From Chryseobacterium phosphatilyticum (GTDB lineage: Bacteria > Bacteroidota > Bacteroidia > Flavobacteriales > Weeksellaceae), in contig NZ_PPED02000006.1 of NCBI RefSeq assembly GCF_002899825.2, positions 208,997 to 272,996 of the forward strand: a stretch of 64,000 bases of DNA, written 5' to 3'. A model generated the notes under the pieces. It did no database searches. It was not told the DNA's origin and worked only from the letters and a program-made list of their open reading frames with translations. This document shows positions 53,256 through 62,151 of the stretch, piece after piece (the first letter of the stretch is position 1; each line of letters opens with the position of its first letter). The position numbers were made by a program, and so were the translations under genes.

Positions 53256-54005
53256 CTATTTTCCTATAAAAACCTCTTTAGAGTATCTGCCATCAGTCTG
53301 AGGAGTGTCAATCACAATATTTCCATTGTCAAAATAACCTACAGTAGTATTACCATCAGCCAGTTTTACGATGAAAACATCTTTTTTTGAAGACGTTTTG
53401 AAAACAGCAAACGGTACAGAAGTTCCAGATTGAGCCAAAATAAATTGATTGCTGTCAATCTGTATTTTCTGCACATTTACTTTTCCATTAGAATAATTAT
53501 TTGTTGTTGGAGCAGCTGAAGATGATTGAGGTAAAGGTTCAGAAACAGAAGTCACGTTAGATGTTTTTGTCTGTACAGCTGGTAAGATATCAACAGGAGC
53601 AGAGCTTCCGACCTTTGTTAAGGCATCCTTTAATGCATCCGGATACCCTGTCTCAAATTCTTTAATATCAGAACGACCTTTGGATTCAAGCAGTATTTTT
53701 TTATTACAATCTTTAAATTGTACTATCACTTTATTAGTAAACAAACTCTTATCATTAATCACTTCTGCGTTAAGAATATTACATGAATTATCCTTAGCTT
53801 CTGTCGGCCATTGATCAATACTGGCAGGTAAAACAACATATTTTTTTGCTTTCAGGGCATTTGCCAAAAAAGATTCCAGACCAAAACTATCTCCTTTAAA
53901 TGTCTCAAATTTTTGTGGGATTGATACATATTTATAATCCGAAACTTTTTGTCCGAAAATAGCAGCTGAACATCCAGCAAGTACCAATATTAATATCTTC
54001 TTCAT
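53256..54005 (-). CDS. secreted protein of unknown function, partner of a PorV-like gene
   Basis: 249 residues from the ATG at 54005. Signal peptide MKKILILVLAGCSAAIFGQ. The N-terminal half is mixed alpha/beta with two Cys (in NSCNILN and FKDCNKK) that could pair. A low-complexity Ser/Pro/Thr linker (about 140-175) precedes a beta-rich C-terminal part. I recognise no family. The frame extends upstream into the previous gene, but the signal peptide sets the start at 54005. It is 10 nt after the PorV-like gene, so they form one unit. Confidence 0.8.
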   Translation of the reverse strand: MKKILILVLAGCSAAIFGQKVSDYKYVSIPQKFETFKGDSFGLESFLANALKAKKYVVLPASIDQWPTEAKDNSCNILNAEVINDKSLFTNKVIVQFKDCNKKILLESKGRSDIKEFETGYPDALKDALTKVGSSAPVDILPAVQTKTSNVTSVSEPLPQSSSAAPTTNNYSNGKVNVQKIQIDSNQFILAQSGTSVPFAVFKTSSKKDVFIVKLADGNTTVGYFDNGNIVIDTPQTDGRYSKEVFIGK

Positions 54006-54015
54006 TTTTATCGTT

Positions 54016-55098
54016 TTAATCATTTCTGAATGCTCCCATATCAAGTTTAAGGGAGAAGAAGTTTGAATAAAAATTAGAACCTCCAATTCCTGAATTTGTA
54101 ATTGCATAATCCAGTGTAAGCCCTCTATATCGTATTCCAATACCAGCACTTGGCTGGAAAGAAACTTTTCTCTTAAGATCTTCTATATCTGTGATAGATT
54201 GGAACCTATTGATCCCTAAACGTACAAATATCATTTTCTGATATCCCAATTCAGCTCCAGCATACGGACTGATACTTGCAAAATCAGTGGAAATCAGTGA
54301 CGCTGTTTTTGCGAAGTCAACATTCAAACCCGCTTCAGGTAAAACGTAAACGCTACTGTTGATCTCAAACAATTTACTTGCTCCTACGTTAAGTTTGGGC
54401 ATCGTAAGCTCCATTTTATCTTTTGGAGCCGGGTTAAATTCTTCACCATTCACAACCGTTGAAAGCTCTTTCTGATTAATACTCCAGAAGTTGACCGTAG
54501 TCGTAATATCTCTGATCATCCCTCCAAATTTCCAACCATTATCTGCTTTATAGATAGCTCCCACATCAAACCCAAATCCATATCCATTTGCAAATTTACC
54601 TACATTTCTATATACAATCTTAGCATTTACCCCAACATCCAATTTCGGATTTCCACCGGGTCTGAAGGCATATGAAAGAATAGCAGCATAATCGGACTGT
54701 GAAAATTTGGTAATCTTATCATAATCAATATTTCCTTCAGAATCGATCATTTGAGTTGTATTCAAAATATTATCTACTCCAAGCCTTACGACTGAAACAC
54801 CAAAAACACCTTCTTCCAACACCTTTGCATATGCCAGATAATCATATTTTGCAATGGATTCAAAATATTCAGCGTGCATGGCAGCTCCCTGCCAGTCTCT
54901 TTCAATCGACATTAAACCTGCGGGATTCCACATAGGGGCATACACATCATCCTGATTAGTGATTACTGCTCCTCCCATCGCCAATCCTCTGGCACCGGCT
55001 CCGATATTGAGAAATTCATTGGAATATTTCCTGATAATCTGTGATTGAGATAGCCCAAACAGCAGTGAAAATGCAAGTAAAAAATATTTTTTCATCAT
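54016..55098 (-). CDS. PorV/PorQ-family outer-membrane protein (PorV2-like)
   Basis: 360 residues. Signal peptide (ends LSQSQ), then the family start NIGAGARGLAMGGAVITNQDDVYAPMWNPAGL (about 32-63). The rest has alternating beta strands of a 14-strand-type barrel, ending in FYSNFFSLKLDMG. PorV is the shuttle that carries type IX substrates from the translocon to the attachment complex; paralogues called PorV2 have less clear roles. Its substrate is unknown. Coupled to the small secreted protein downstream. Confidence 0.85.
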   Translation of the reverse strand: MMKKYFLLAFSLLFGLSQSQIIRKYSNEFLNIGAGARGLAMGGAVITNQDDVYAPMWNPAGLMSIERDWQGAAMHAEYFESIAKYDYLAYAKVLEEGVFGVSVVRLGVDNILNTTQMIDSEGNIDYDKITKFSQSDYAAILSYAFRPGGNPKLDVGVNAKIVYRNVGKFANGYGFGFDVGAIYKADNGWKFGGMIRDITTTVNFWSINQKELSTVVNGEEFNPAPKDKMELTMPKLNVGASKLFEINSSVYVLPEAGLNVDFAKTASLISTDFASISPYAGAELGYQKMIFVRLGINRFQSITDIEDLKRKVSFQPSAGIGIRYRGLTLDYAITNSGIGGSNFYSNFFSLKLDMGAFRND

Positions 55099-55111
55099 AT
55101 AAAATTGATGC

Positions 55112-55990
55112 TTAGTTAAAGTTTTTAGTTTTTCTGGCTTTTATTAATCCATTCACAATGATTGCCAGTATCATAACAGCTGATGCAATATAAAATATAG
55201 GGCTCATATGTTCTGATTCTCCAAAGATAAAAAAAGCTAGTATAATTCCGTAAACCGGTTCTAAATTAACTGTTAAAATTAGAGTAAATGGTGATATGTA
55301 CTTCATTAATTTTACTGATTCCAGCATCGGAAAAGCGGTAAAAACACTTGCCAACAAGCATATTAACGCCAAATCGGTATAATTTATTTCGTTCATTTGA
55401 GTAATTTGCCCCGAAAGCAGATAAAATACCCCTAATATAAACCAGCCACAGAAAATTTCGTAAAATATAATATTCCCGGAACTTGTTTTTCCAAACATTT
55501 TTCCGTTAAACACCGAGAAAATAGTTCCAAAAACAGCACAAAGAATTCCGTATATAATCCCCTCTTTAAAGTGAAATTCTGTTTTAAAAATTAACAGAAT
55601 GCAAGCTACAATGACCGTTCCCATCACCACTTCAGACACATCTATCTTCCGTTTAAAAATTACAGGCTCCAGTATGGAAGCAAAAAGAGTTGATAATGAG
55701 AGACAACTTAATGCAATAGAAACGTTTGAAACTTTAATAGAATAAAAAAAGCAGTACCAGTGTAAAGCCATTGCCAAACCAATAGCTGCCAGTTGAAAAA
55801 ATATTTTTCTGGAAACCTTTATGCTTTCTTTTTTATATATTCTGATAAATACAAAAAGGAAAATGGCGGCAAATAACATTCTGTAAAACACCAGGATTTG
55901 CGCGTTGGCATGAATCAGCTTTCCTAGAATTGCAGTAAATCCCCATAAAAATACTATTAAATGTAATCTGAAAAGCGCTAATTTATGCAT
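55112..55990 (-). CDS. DMT-superfamily (EamA) transporter
   Basis: 292 residues with ten hydrophobic helices in two EamA halves, the usual layout of this export family. The second half has EPVYGIILAFFIFGE near 245-260, a typical end motif. Substrate unknown; many relatives export amino acids or metabolites. It precedes the PorV-like gene by 13 nt, so the three minus-strand genes may form one operon from the promoter at 56019-56052. Confidence 0.9.
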   Translation of the reverse strand: MHKLALFRLHLIVFLWGFTAILGKLIHANAQILVFYRMLFAAIFLFVFIRIYKKESIKVSRKIFFQLAAIGLAMALHWYCFFYSIKVSNVSIALSCLSLSTLFASILEPVIFKRKIDVSEVVMGTVIVACILLIFKTEFHFKEGIIYGILCAVFGTIFSVFNGKMFGKTSSGNIIFYEIFCGWFILGVFYLLSGQITQMNEINYTDLALICLLASVFTAFPMLESVKLMKYISPFTLILTVNLEPVYGIILAFFIFGESEHMSPIFYIASAVMILAIIVNGLIKARKTKNFN

Positions 55991-56018
55991 ATCCTACCCT
56001 CTTTGAAATTTTAACGTG

Positions 56019-56052
56019 CAAATTTACAAATAGCCTTTTACAAATCTCACAA
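56019..56052 (-). promoter_or_regulatory. Bacteroidetes-type promoter for the DMT-PorV unit
   Basis: On the minus strand TTG (56052-56050), a 23-nt spacer, then TAAATTTG (56026-56019), 28 nt before the ATG at 55990. Confidence 0.55.
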
Positions 56053-56158
56053 AAAATATAAATTTATATTAACAAAAATGATCAATAAAGTTTTTTACCC
56101 ATTTTACTTTCTAATTCAGGATCTATTTTATTAATTTTTCTTTATTAAACAATGCAAT

Positions 56159-56680
56159 ATGGTATTAAACTCAGATATTATAATCAAAACAAAGCACCTC
56201 ACCTTACGACCAGTTGAAGACATTTACACCAATGATATTTTTGAATATTTCACAGATGAGGTTACCAGATATATGCCCTTTAATCCGCAGGGCAACAGAG
56301 ACGATATCATTAATTTTATTAAAGAATCAAAAAGAAACTTATCCCAAAATACGGATCTGGTAATGGTTATCCTGGATTCATCTGGAAACTTTCTCGGATG
56401 TTGCGGTATTCATAATATAACAGAGGAATCTGCTGAGCTTGGACTATGGTTAAAAAAGAGTTCCCAAGGTAAAGGATTGGGAACTGAAATCATTACAAAA
56501 CTCGTCGAATTTCTGGAACAAAATTTTACGTTTAACTATATTCTGTATCCTGTAGACGAAGAAAATATAGCCAGTAAAAGAATTCCGGAAAAACTTGGAT
56601 TCATTCCAGCTAAAAAATACAAGAAATATAAAAACCCCACCACTGACCTTACCATCGTAGAATACAGAAAATATTATTAA
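56159..56680 (+). CDS. GNAT family N-acetyltransferase (RimJ/RimL type)
   Basis: 173 residues. Starts with TKHLTLRPVEDIYTNDIFEYF, typical of the RimJ/RimL subgroup. The acetyl-CoA loop is KKSSQGKGLGTEIITKLVEFLEQ (about 100-122), and EENIASKRIPEKLGF follows, with the Asn and Ser of the family. It may acetylate a protein N-terminus or a small amine. Single gene. Confidence 0.9.
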   Translation: MVLNSDIIIKTKHLTLRPVEDIYTNDIFEYFTDEVTRYMPFNPQGNRDDIINFIKESKRNLSQNTDLVMVILDSSGNFLGCCGIHNITEESAELGLWLKKSSQGKGLGTEIITKLVEFLEQNFTFNYILYPVDEENIASKRIPEKLGFIPAKKYKKYKNPTTDLTIVEYRKYY

Positions 56681-56962
56681 TATAATTAAGGAACAGGAAC
56701 AAAAAACCCTGAAAATTTGTTAAACTTTCAGGGCCTTCAAATAATAAACTATTAAAAAAATAAACTAGGAACAGAGTATTTTCAGAGGATATCACCCCCT
56801 GTTACTCTTATGTAAAGTTAGAAAAAATATAAAACATTTAAAAGTTTTTTTCTGTTAAAAAATTCACAATTTACTAAGAACCAAACTATTAAACACTTGT
56901 TTTACTTCATATTCGTATTCCTCATAAAAATAGTATCTTTAAGCGTAAAAAATTGAAATCTT
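56681..56962. other. intergenic region upstream of the carboxyltransferase gene
   Basis: 282 bp, AT-rich. Contains the hairpin at 56707-56733 whose T-run faces the minus strand. Near 56935 TATCTTTA, a weak -7 match, precedes the next gene. A GGATATCACCCCCTG stretch near 56788 stands out in composition but has no identified function. Confidence 0.45.
56707..56733 (-). terminator. hairpin with a T-run on the minus strand
   Basis: Perfect stem CCCTGAAA with its complement TTTCAGGG. On the minus strand it is followed by TTTTTTG, on the plus strand only by CCTTCAAAT. It follows a plus-strand gene, so its orientation is unexpected. Confidence 0.5.
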
Positions 56963-58591
56963 ATGGACATCGAATTCAACAAACGAGAAGATCAGAACAG
57001 ATTAAAACTATCAGAACTCAATCGCTTGCTCACCGAAATTAAAAAAGGAGGCGGGGAAAAGAGGCTTCAAAAGCTTCGTGAAGAAGGAAAGATGACTGCA
57101 AGAGAGAGAATAGACTATCTTCTCGATAAAGATTCAGATTCCATAGAAGTAGGAGCATTTGCCGGATATGAGATGTACCCCGAGCATGGGGGGTGTCCTG
57201 GTGGTGGAGTTGTAGTTGTGATAGGCTACGTTTCGGGACGACAATGTATTGTAGTAGCCAATGATGCCTCTGTAAAAGCTGGAGCATGGTTTCCGATCAC
57301 AGGAAAGAAAAACCTGAGAGCACAGGAAATTGCCATGGAAAATAAACTTCCTATTATCTACTTGGTAGACTCTGCAGGGGTTTACCTTCCTATGCAGGAT
57401 GAAATATTTCCCGATAAGGAGCACTTCGGTAGAATATTCAGAAATAATGCTAAAATGAGTTCTATGGGGATTATCCAGATCTCTGCAGTGATGGGAAGTT
57501 GTGTAGCCGGAGGAGCTTATTTGCCTATTATGAGTGATGAAGCCATGATTGTTGATAAGACAGGTTCAATTTTCCTCGCAGGAAGCTATCTTGTAAAAGC
57601 AGCAATCGGAGAAAGCATCGATAATGAAACATTAGGTGGAGCTACCACACACTGTTCTATTTCAGGAGTTACCGATTATAAGGCAAAAGATGATAAAGAT
57701 GCTCTGAATAGAATTAAAAATATTATGAAGTCTCTTGGAAGTACTGAAAAAGCAGGCTTTGACAGAATTGAAAGTTTCCCTCCAAAAGAAAACCCTGAAA
57801 ATATTTTTGGTATTATGCCAATCTCGAGAGCAGAACAATATGATACTTCTGATATTATCAAATGTATTGTGGACAACTCCGAGTATGAAGAATATAAACC
57901 AGATTACGGTAAAAGTATTATCTGTGCCACTGCCAGAGTTGATGGATGGTCTGTAGGAATAGTGGCTAATCAGAGAAAACTGGTAAAGAGTGGAAAAGGT
58001 GAAATGCAGTTTGGTGGAGTCATTTATTCGGACTCTGCAGATAAAGCGACCCGATTTATCGCCAACTGTAATCAAAGAAAGATCCCATTAATCTTTTTGC
58101 AGGACGTTACAGGATTTATGGTAGGATCTAAGTCTGAACATGGAGGAATCATTAAAGACGGAGCCAAGATGGTAAATGCTGTTTCAAATTCTGTTGTCCC
58201 TAAATTTACTATTATTACCGGAAATTCTTATGGTGCAGGAAATTATGCGATGTGTGGAAAAGCATATGATCCAAGACTGATCGTTGCATGGCCGTGGGCA
58301 GACCTGGCAGTAATGGGAGGTGCTCAGGCTGCAAAGGTGCTTGCGCAGATTCAGGAATCTACCCTAAAAAAACAAGGAAAAGAAATTTCCGAAGAAGAAC
58401 ATAATGAAATTCTGGATACCATTTCAAAAAGGTATCAGAAACAAACAGAATCCACTTATGCAGCAGCCAGATTATGGACAGATGCTATCATTAATCCGGT
58501 AGATACCAGAAAATGGATTTCTATGGGAATTGAGGCTGCTAATCATTCTCCTATTACAGAAAAGTTTAATTTGGGAGTTATTCAGGTCTGA
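56963..58591 (+). CDS. acyl-CoA carboxylase, carboxyltransferase (beta) subunit
   Basis: 542 residues, normal for propionyl-CoA or methylcrotonyl-CoA carboxylase beta. It moves the carboxyl group from biotin to the acyl-CoA. The N-terminal half has the Gly-rich GMMPEHGGCPGGGVVVVIG-like segment (near 70-90) and SAVMGSCVAGGAYLPIMSDE. The second half has DVTGFMVG and ITGNSYGAGNYAMCGKAYDPR. The biotin carboxylase (alpha) subunit is not in the window; the gene stands alone. Its start and stop codon positions look firm. Confidence 0.9.
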   Translation: MDIEFNKREDQNRLKLSELNRLLTEIKKGGGEKRLQKLREEGKMTARERIDYLLDKDSDSIEVGAFAGYEMYPEHGGCPGGGVVVVIGYVSGRQCIVVANDASVKAGAWFPITGKKNLRAQEIAMENKLPIIYLVDSAGVYLPMQDEIFPDKEHFGRIFRNNAKMSSMGIIQISAVMGSCVAGGAYLPIMSDEAMIVDKTGSIFLAGSYLVKAAIGESIDNETLGGATTHCSISGVTDYKAKDDKDALNRIKNIMKSLGSTEKAGFDRIESFPPKENPENIFGIMPISRAEQYDTSDIIKCIVDNSEYEEYKPDYGKSIICATARVDGWSVGIVANQRKLVKSGKGEMQFGGVIYSDSADKATRFIANCNQRKIPLIFLQDVTGFMVGSKSEHGGIIKDGAKMVNAVSNSVVPKFTIITGNSYGAGNYAMCGKAYDPRLIVAWPWADLAVMGGAQAAKVLAQIQESTLKKQGKEISEEEHNEILDTISKRYQKQTESTYAAARLWTDAIINPVDTRKWISMGIEAANHSPITEKFNLGVIQV

Positions 58592-58615
58592 TAAAAACGT
58601 TCGGATTTAAAATTT

Positions 58616-58655
58616 AAAAAATCCCTCTGTCAAGCATTGACAGAGGGATTTTTCA
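58616..58655 (+). terminator. terminator of the carboxyltransferase gene
   Basis: A perfect 13-bp stem (AATCCCTCTGTCA at 58620-58632 with 58638-58650), A-rich before and T-rich after, 25 nt past the stop. Confidence 0.9.
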
Positions 58656-58980
58656 TTGATCACATCTATTAAATTTAAAAAGTGAAATCACAACAATCAA
58701 TAATATACAGATATTGCTAATACTCAGTATTTTAAGCAAAATAAGCAGAAATAATTGTATTACATTGAATAAAAAATAAATTTTACTAAAAAAACAAATT
58801 ACTCCACTTTTATTTTGATAATATTTCCATTAAAAGAATTTTATACATTAAAAAAACAATTTTACGATCTCATTTACATTATTACTACCTGTAAATCAAT
58901 TTATTACATTTAAACAAATCACTTTCCAATCAATTATTTTTTTAATATTGTAGTATTAACAAAAATGATGAAATCAAAAT
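58656..58980. other. long leader/promoter region before the SusC/SusD pair
   Basis: About 325 bp of very AT-rich DNA. Near the end TTTTTTTAATATTGTAG includes TAATATTG, one mismatch from the -7 element, about 25 nt before the SusC start. No ORF and no clear operator. Confidence 0.45.
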
Positions 58981-61900
58981 ATGAAACTACTAGGTATAAG
59001 CCCTTTTCATACAGCAGCTGTACTTTGCTTTTTACTTGGTGCCACAAATCATACAAAAGCACAAAAAGTAAAAAAAGACACAACAGTAAAAAATAAACAA
59101 ATTGAAGAAGTTGTTGTTACTGCCCTTGGTATTAAAAGAGATCAGAGAAAATTAGGGTATGCCATTACTAAAGTTGAAAACAAGGACATTACCCAGGCTG
59201 GAGTAGTTAATCCAATGGAAGCCCTTCAAGGAAAACTTCCTGGTGTAGAAATTACCGCAGGTTCCGGAGGGCCACAATCCAGTGCCAGAATCCAGATAAG
59301 GGGAAATACTTCATTAGGAGGTAATAATCAGCCATTGATTGTTGTTGACGGAGTTATTATTGATAATAGTGTAACCGGGGCAGATTCCTGGGGTTCCGGA
59401 TATGATTTTGGTAATGAAATGAAAAACCTTAATACAGATGTCTTTGAATCGGTTACAGTATTAAGAGGAGCAGCAGCTTCAGCGCTCTATGGTTCCCGTG
59501 CAGCTAACGGAGTCATTGTCATTACCACCAAAAAAGGAAAAAGTAGAAACGGACTGGGAATCAAAATTAATTCTTCTCTTACCACCCAGCACGTGTACAG
59601 CGGGCCAAAACTTCAAAATGAATTTGGAGCTGGAGTGACCCCCACTTTCTCAACCGATGCCAATGGAAATCGTTTTATTGATCCAAACAGATATTATTAT
59701 AGCTACGGCCCAAAATTTGATGGCCAGCCAGTGAGAGATATTGATGGGAGAACAATATTATGGAATTCACAACCAAACAATTACAAAGATATTTATCAGG
59801 TAGGGTTGGACAGGAAAAATGCATTTGAGCTCTCCGGTGGGAGTGATAAATCTACATTCTTATTAAGTTACACCAATCAGGAAGTTGAAGGCATTCTTCC
59901 CCGTAATAAATTTACTAAAAATGCTTATTTCCTTCGTGCCACTTATGATTTCAGTAAATATCTTCAGGTCGATGCCAGCATTAACTATAATAGATCTTTT
60001 GGGCGAAACCCTGTGCCTCAGGGCGGGGGTGAAAGCCCACTCTTCAGTTATGTATATGGTATTCCAAGAAGCTTCGATGCAGTTTATTGGAGAAATAATT
60101 ATTTAGATCCGGTAAATGGAGGCGTGAAAAAAGAAACTGCCGATCCTTATGACATGGCCTATAAGTACTTTAATATTTTTCAAAACACAAGAACCCAAAC
60201 TGAAAATAATTACATTGGTCGACTGGAACTTAAATCTCAATTAACAGATTGGCTCAACTTGATGGTAAGTGGTAATTTCAATAACTACAGCTTCATTAAC
60301 GAATCTAAAATAATGGGAGAAAACCCTGGTTTTACAGGAGGGGGCTATAGTATTCTGGATGGCACCAAAGAGCAGTACAATCTTAAGTTTTTACTGAGTG
60401 GAAATTTCAAACTAACAGATAATTTAACACTCAATGCCTCTATTGGTGGTGAAGACTTCAGATCCAGGTATACAGCACATAGACAATGGACGAATGGAGG
60501 GTTAAATACCCCGGGAGTTTTTCAAATCCAAAATTCAATAGATCCAATAGGAAGTGAAACCTCTTATACTGACGGTAATCAGTCTCCGAAAAGAATTCAG
60601 GGCATATATGCATTTGCTAATTTTGCATGGAAAAATCAACTCTTCATTGATATTACAGGCCGTAATGACTGGTCTTCAACACTAGCCTATCCGAATGGCA
60701 ATGGAAGTTTAAGCTATTTCTATCCTTCTTTTGTGGGGAACTGGTCATTTTCCAATTCATTTAAACTTCCAAAGTGGATTAGTTTTGGAAGCCTGAGAGC
60801 GAGTCTTGCCTGGGTAGGCAGAGATACTTCACCTTATAATACAAGTTCTGGTCTCTATTACAGACGTGATCCTTCCGCCTATAACACCCCTAATGGATCC
60901 CGTATCCCCTTAACAGGCTTTAACAGTAACTCACTTGCCAATCGTAATTTAAAAAATGAGTTGAGTAGATCTATTGAATTTGGATTGAATATGGCTTTTT
61001 TCAATAACCGTTTAGATTTCGATGTTTCTTTTTACAGGACCAACACAACTAATCAATTGCTGACGTTGTCCTTACCACCGGAATCGGGAGTAAGCCAACA
61101 GCAAATTAACGCCGGAAATTTACAAAATCAAGGGATAGAAGTAATTGTTAATGCAATTCCTGTTAAATCTTCAAATTTCACGTGGAATACAACATTTACC
61201 TTTTCTCAGAACAGAGATAAAATTCTGGAACTGTACCCGGGAGTTACTGAGTATGTTTTAAATTGGGGAATGGGAACTGATGTCAAGAGTATAGCCATAC
61301 CAGGGCAACAATATGGTTTAATACAGACCAAATATGCCTATGCGAGATATCAGGCCCTGGATGCTAACGGAAATAAAATTGACGATCCAAGAAATGGGAT
61401 GAAGGTATTGAAATCCGATGGTTCCTATTTACGATCAGATTCATATCAAAATCAGGGATATACAACTGTAGGAAAATTGACCCCTGATTTTTTAACCAGT
61501 TTCAGAAACACTTTCAAATATAAAAACTTATCCTTAAGTGTCTTAATAGACGCAAGAGTAGGAGGAGATCTTCTTTCTGCCACCTACAATTACGGAGTTC
61601 AATTCGGAAATTTACCTTCTACATTACAATACAGAGACGAAGAAAGAGGAGGAATAAAATATATTGATGCCAATGGTAACACCCAATTTGGAGTAATCCC
61701 TGAAGGGGTGTTTGGCCAAAATACAACAATCAAAGATAAGCAAGGGATTACCAGAGATGTAAGCGGCATGACTTATCAGGAAGTTTACAACAATGGATGG
61801 ATAAATCCAGTGCGAACAGTGGCATACTATAATAATTTATCATCCTGGGGTGGAGGTATTCGCGAACAGGCTATATTTGAGAACACCTGGGTAGCTCTCC

Positions 61901-62127
61901 GGGAACTAAGGCTGACCTATTCTTTTAAAACGGATCTTATCAAACCTATCGGATTAAACAGTCTAAATGCTTCTTTAATAGGCAGAAATTTATTTTACAT
62001 CTATAATAAACTTCCAGATGGAATTAATCCGGAAGGAAAATACTCCAACAGTGCAGGAAGTTTTGCAGAATACGGAGGAGCACCTATGTCCAGATATATT
62101 GGATTTAATCTGGATTTTTCTTTCTAA
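58981..62127 (+). CDS. SusC/RagA-family TonB-dependent outer-membrane transporter
   Basis: 1048 residues. Signal peptide (1-28, ends TKAQ). The TonB-box-like IEEVVVTALG (41-50) follows very soon; the usual carboxypeptidase-regulatory-like domain between signal and plug is absent. The plug has NPMEALQGKLPGVEI, GSGGPQSSARIQIRGNTSLGGNNQPLIVVDG and LRGAAASALYGSRAANGVIVITTKKG. The rest is a large beta barrel ending in IGFNLDFSF. It would import an oligosaccharide or peptide together with the SusD partner 24 nt downstream. The substrate cannot be told. Confidence 0.95.
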   Translation: MKLLGISPFHTAAVLCFLLGATNHTKAQKVKKDTTVKNKQIEEVVVTALGIKRDQRKLGYAITKVENKDITQAGVVNPMEALQGKLPGVEITAGSGGPQSSARIQIRGNTSLGGNNQPLIVVDGVIIDNSVTGADSWGSGYDFGNEMKNLNTDVFESVTVLRGAAASALYGSRAANGVIVITTKKGKSRNGLGIKINSSLTTQHVYSGPKLQNEFGAGVTPTFSTDANGNRFIDPNRYYYSYGPKFDGQPVRDIDGRTILWNSQPNNYKDIYQVGLDRKNAFELSGGSDKSTFLLSYTNQEVEGILPRNKFTKNAYFLRATYDFSKYLQVDASINYNRSFGRNPVPQGGGESPLFSYVYGIPRSFDAVYWRNNYLDPVNGGVKKETADPYDMAYKYFNIFQNTRTQTENNYIGRLELKSQLTDWLNLMVSGNFNNYSFINESKIMGENPGFTGGGYSILDGTKEQYNLKFLLSGNFKLTDNLTLNASIGGEDFRSRYTAHRQWTNGGLNTPGVFQIQNSIDPIGSETSYTDGNQSPKRIQGIYAFANFAWKNQLFIDITGRNDWSSTLAYPNGNGSLSYFYPSFVGNWSFSNSFKLPKWISFGSLRASLAWVGRDTSPYNTSSGLYYRRDPSAYNTPNGSRIPLTGFNSNSLANRNLKNELSRSIEFGLNMAFFNNRLDFDVSFYRTNTTNQLLTLSLPPESGVSQQQINAGNLQNQGIEVIVNAIPVKSSNFTWNTTFTFSQNRDKILELYPGVTEYVLNWGMGTDVKSIAIPGQQYGLIQTKYAYARYQALDANGNKIDDPRNGMKVLKSDGSYLRSDSYQNQGYTTVGKLTPDFLTSFRNTFKYKNLSLSVLIDARVGGDLLSATYNYGVQFGNLPSTLQYRDEERGGIKYIDANGNTQFGVIPEGVFGQNTTIKDKQGITRDVSGMTYQEVYNNGWINPVRTVAYYNNLSSWGGGIREQAIFENTWVALRELRLTYSFKTDLIKPIGLNSLNASLIGRNLFYIYNKLPDGINPEGKYSNSAGSFAEYGGAPMSRYIGFNLDFSF

Positions 62128-62151
62128 TCACTCATTAAAAATTTACTTTAA

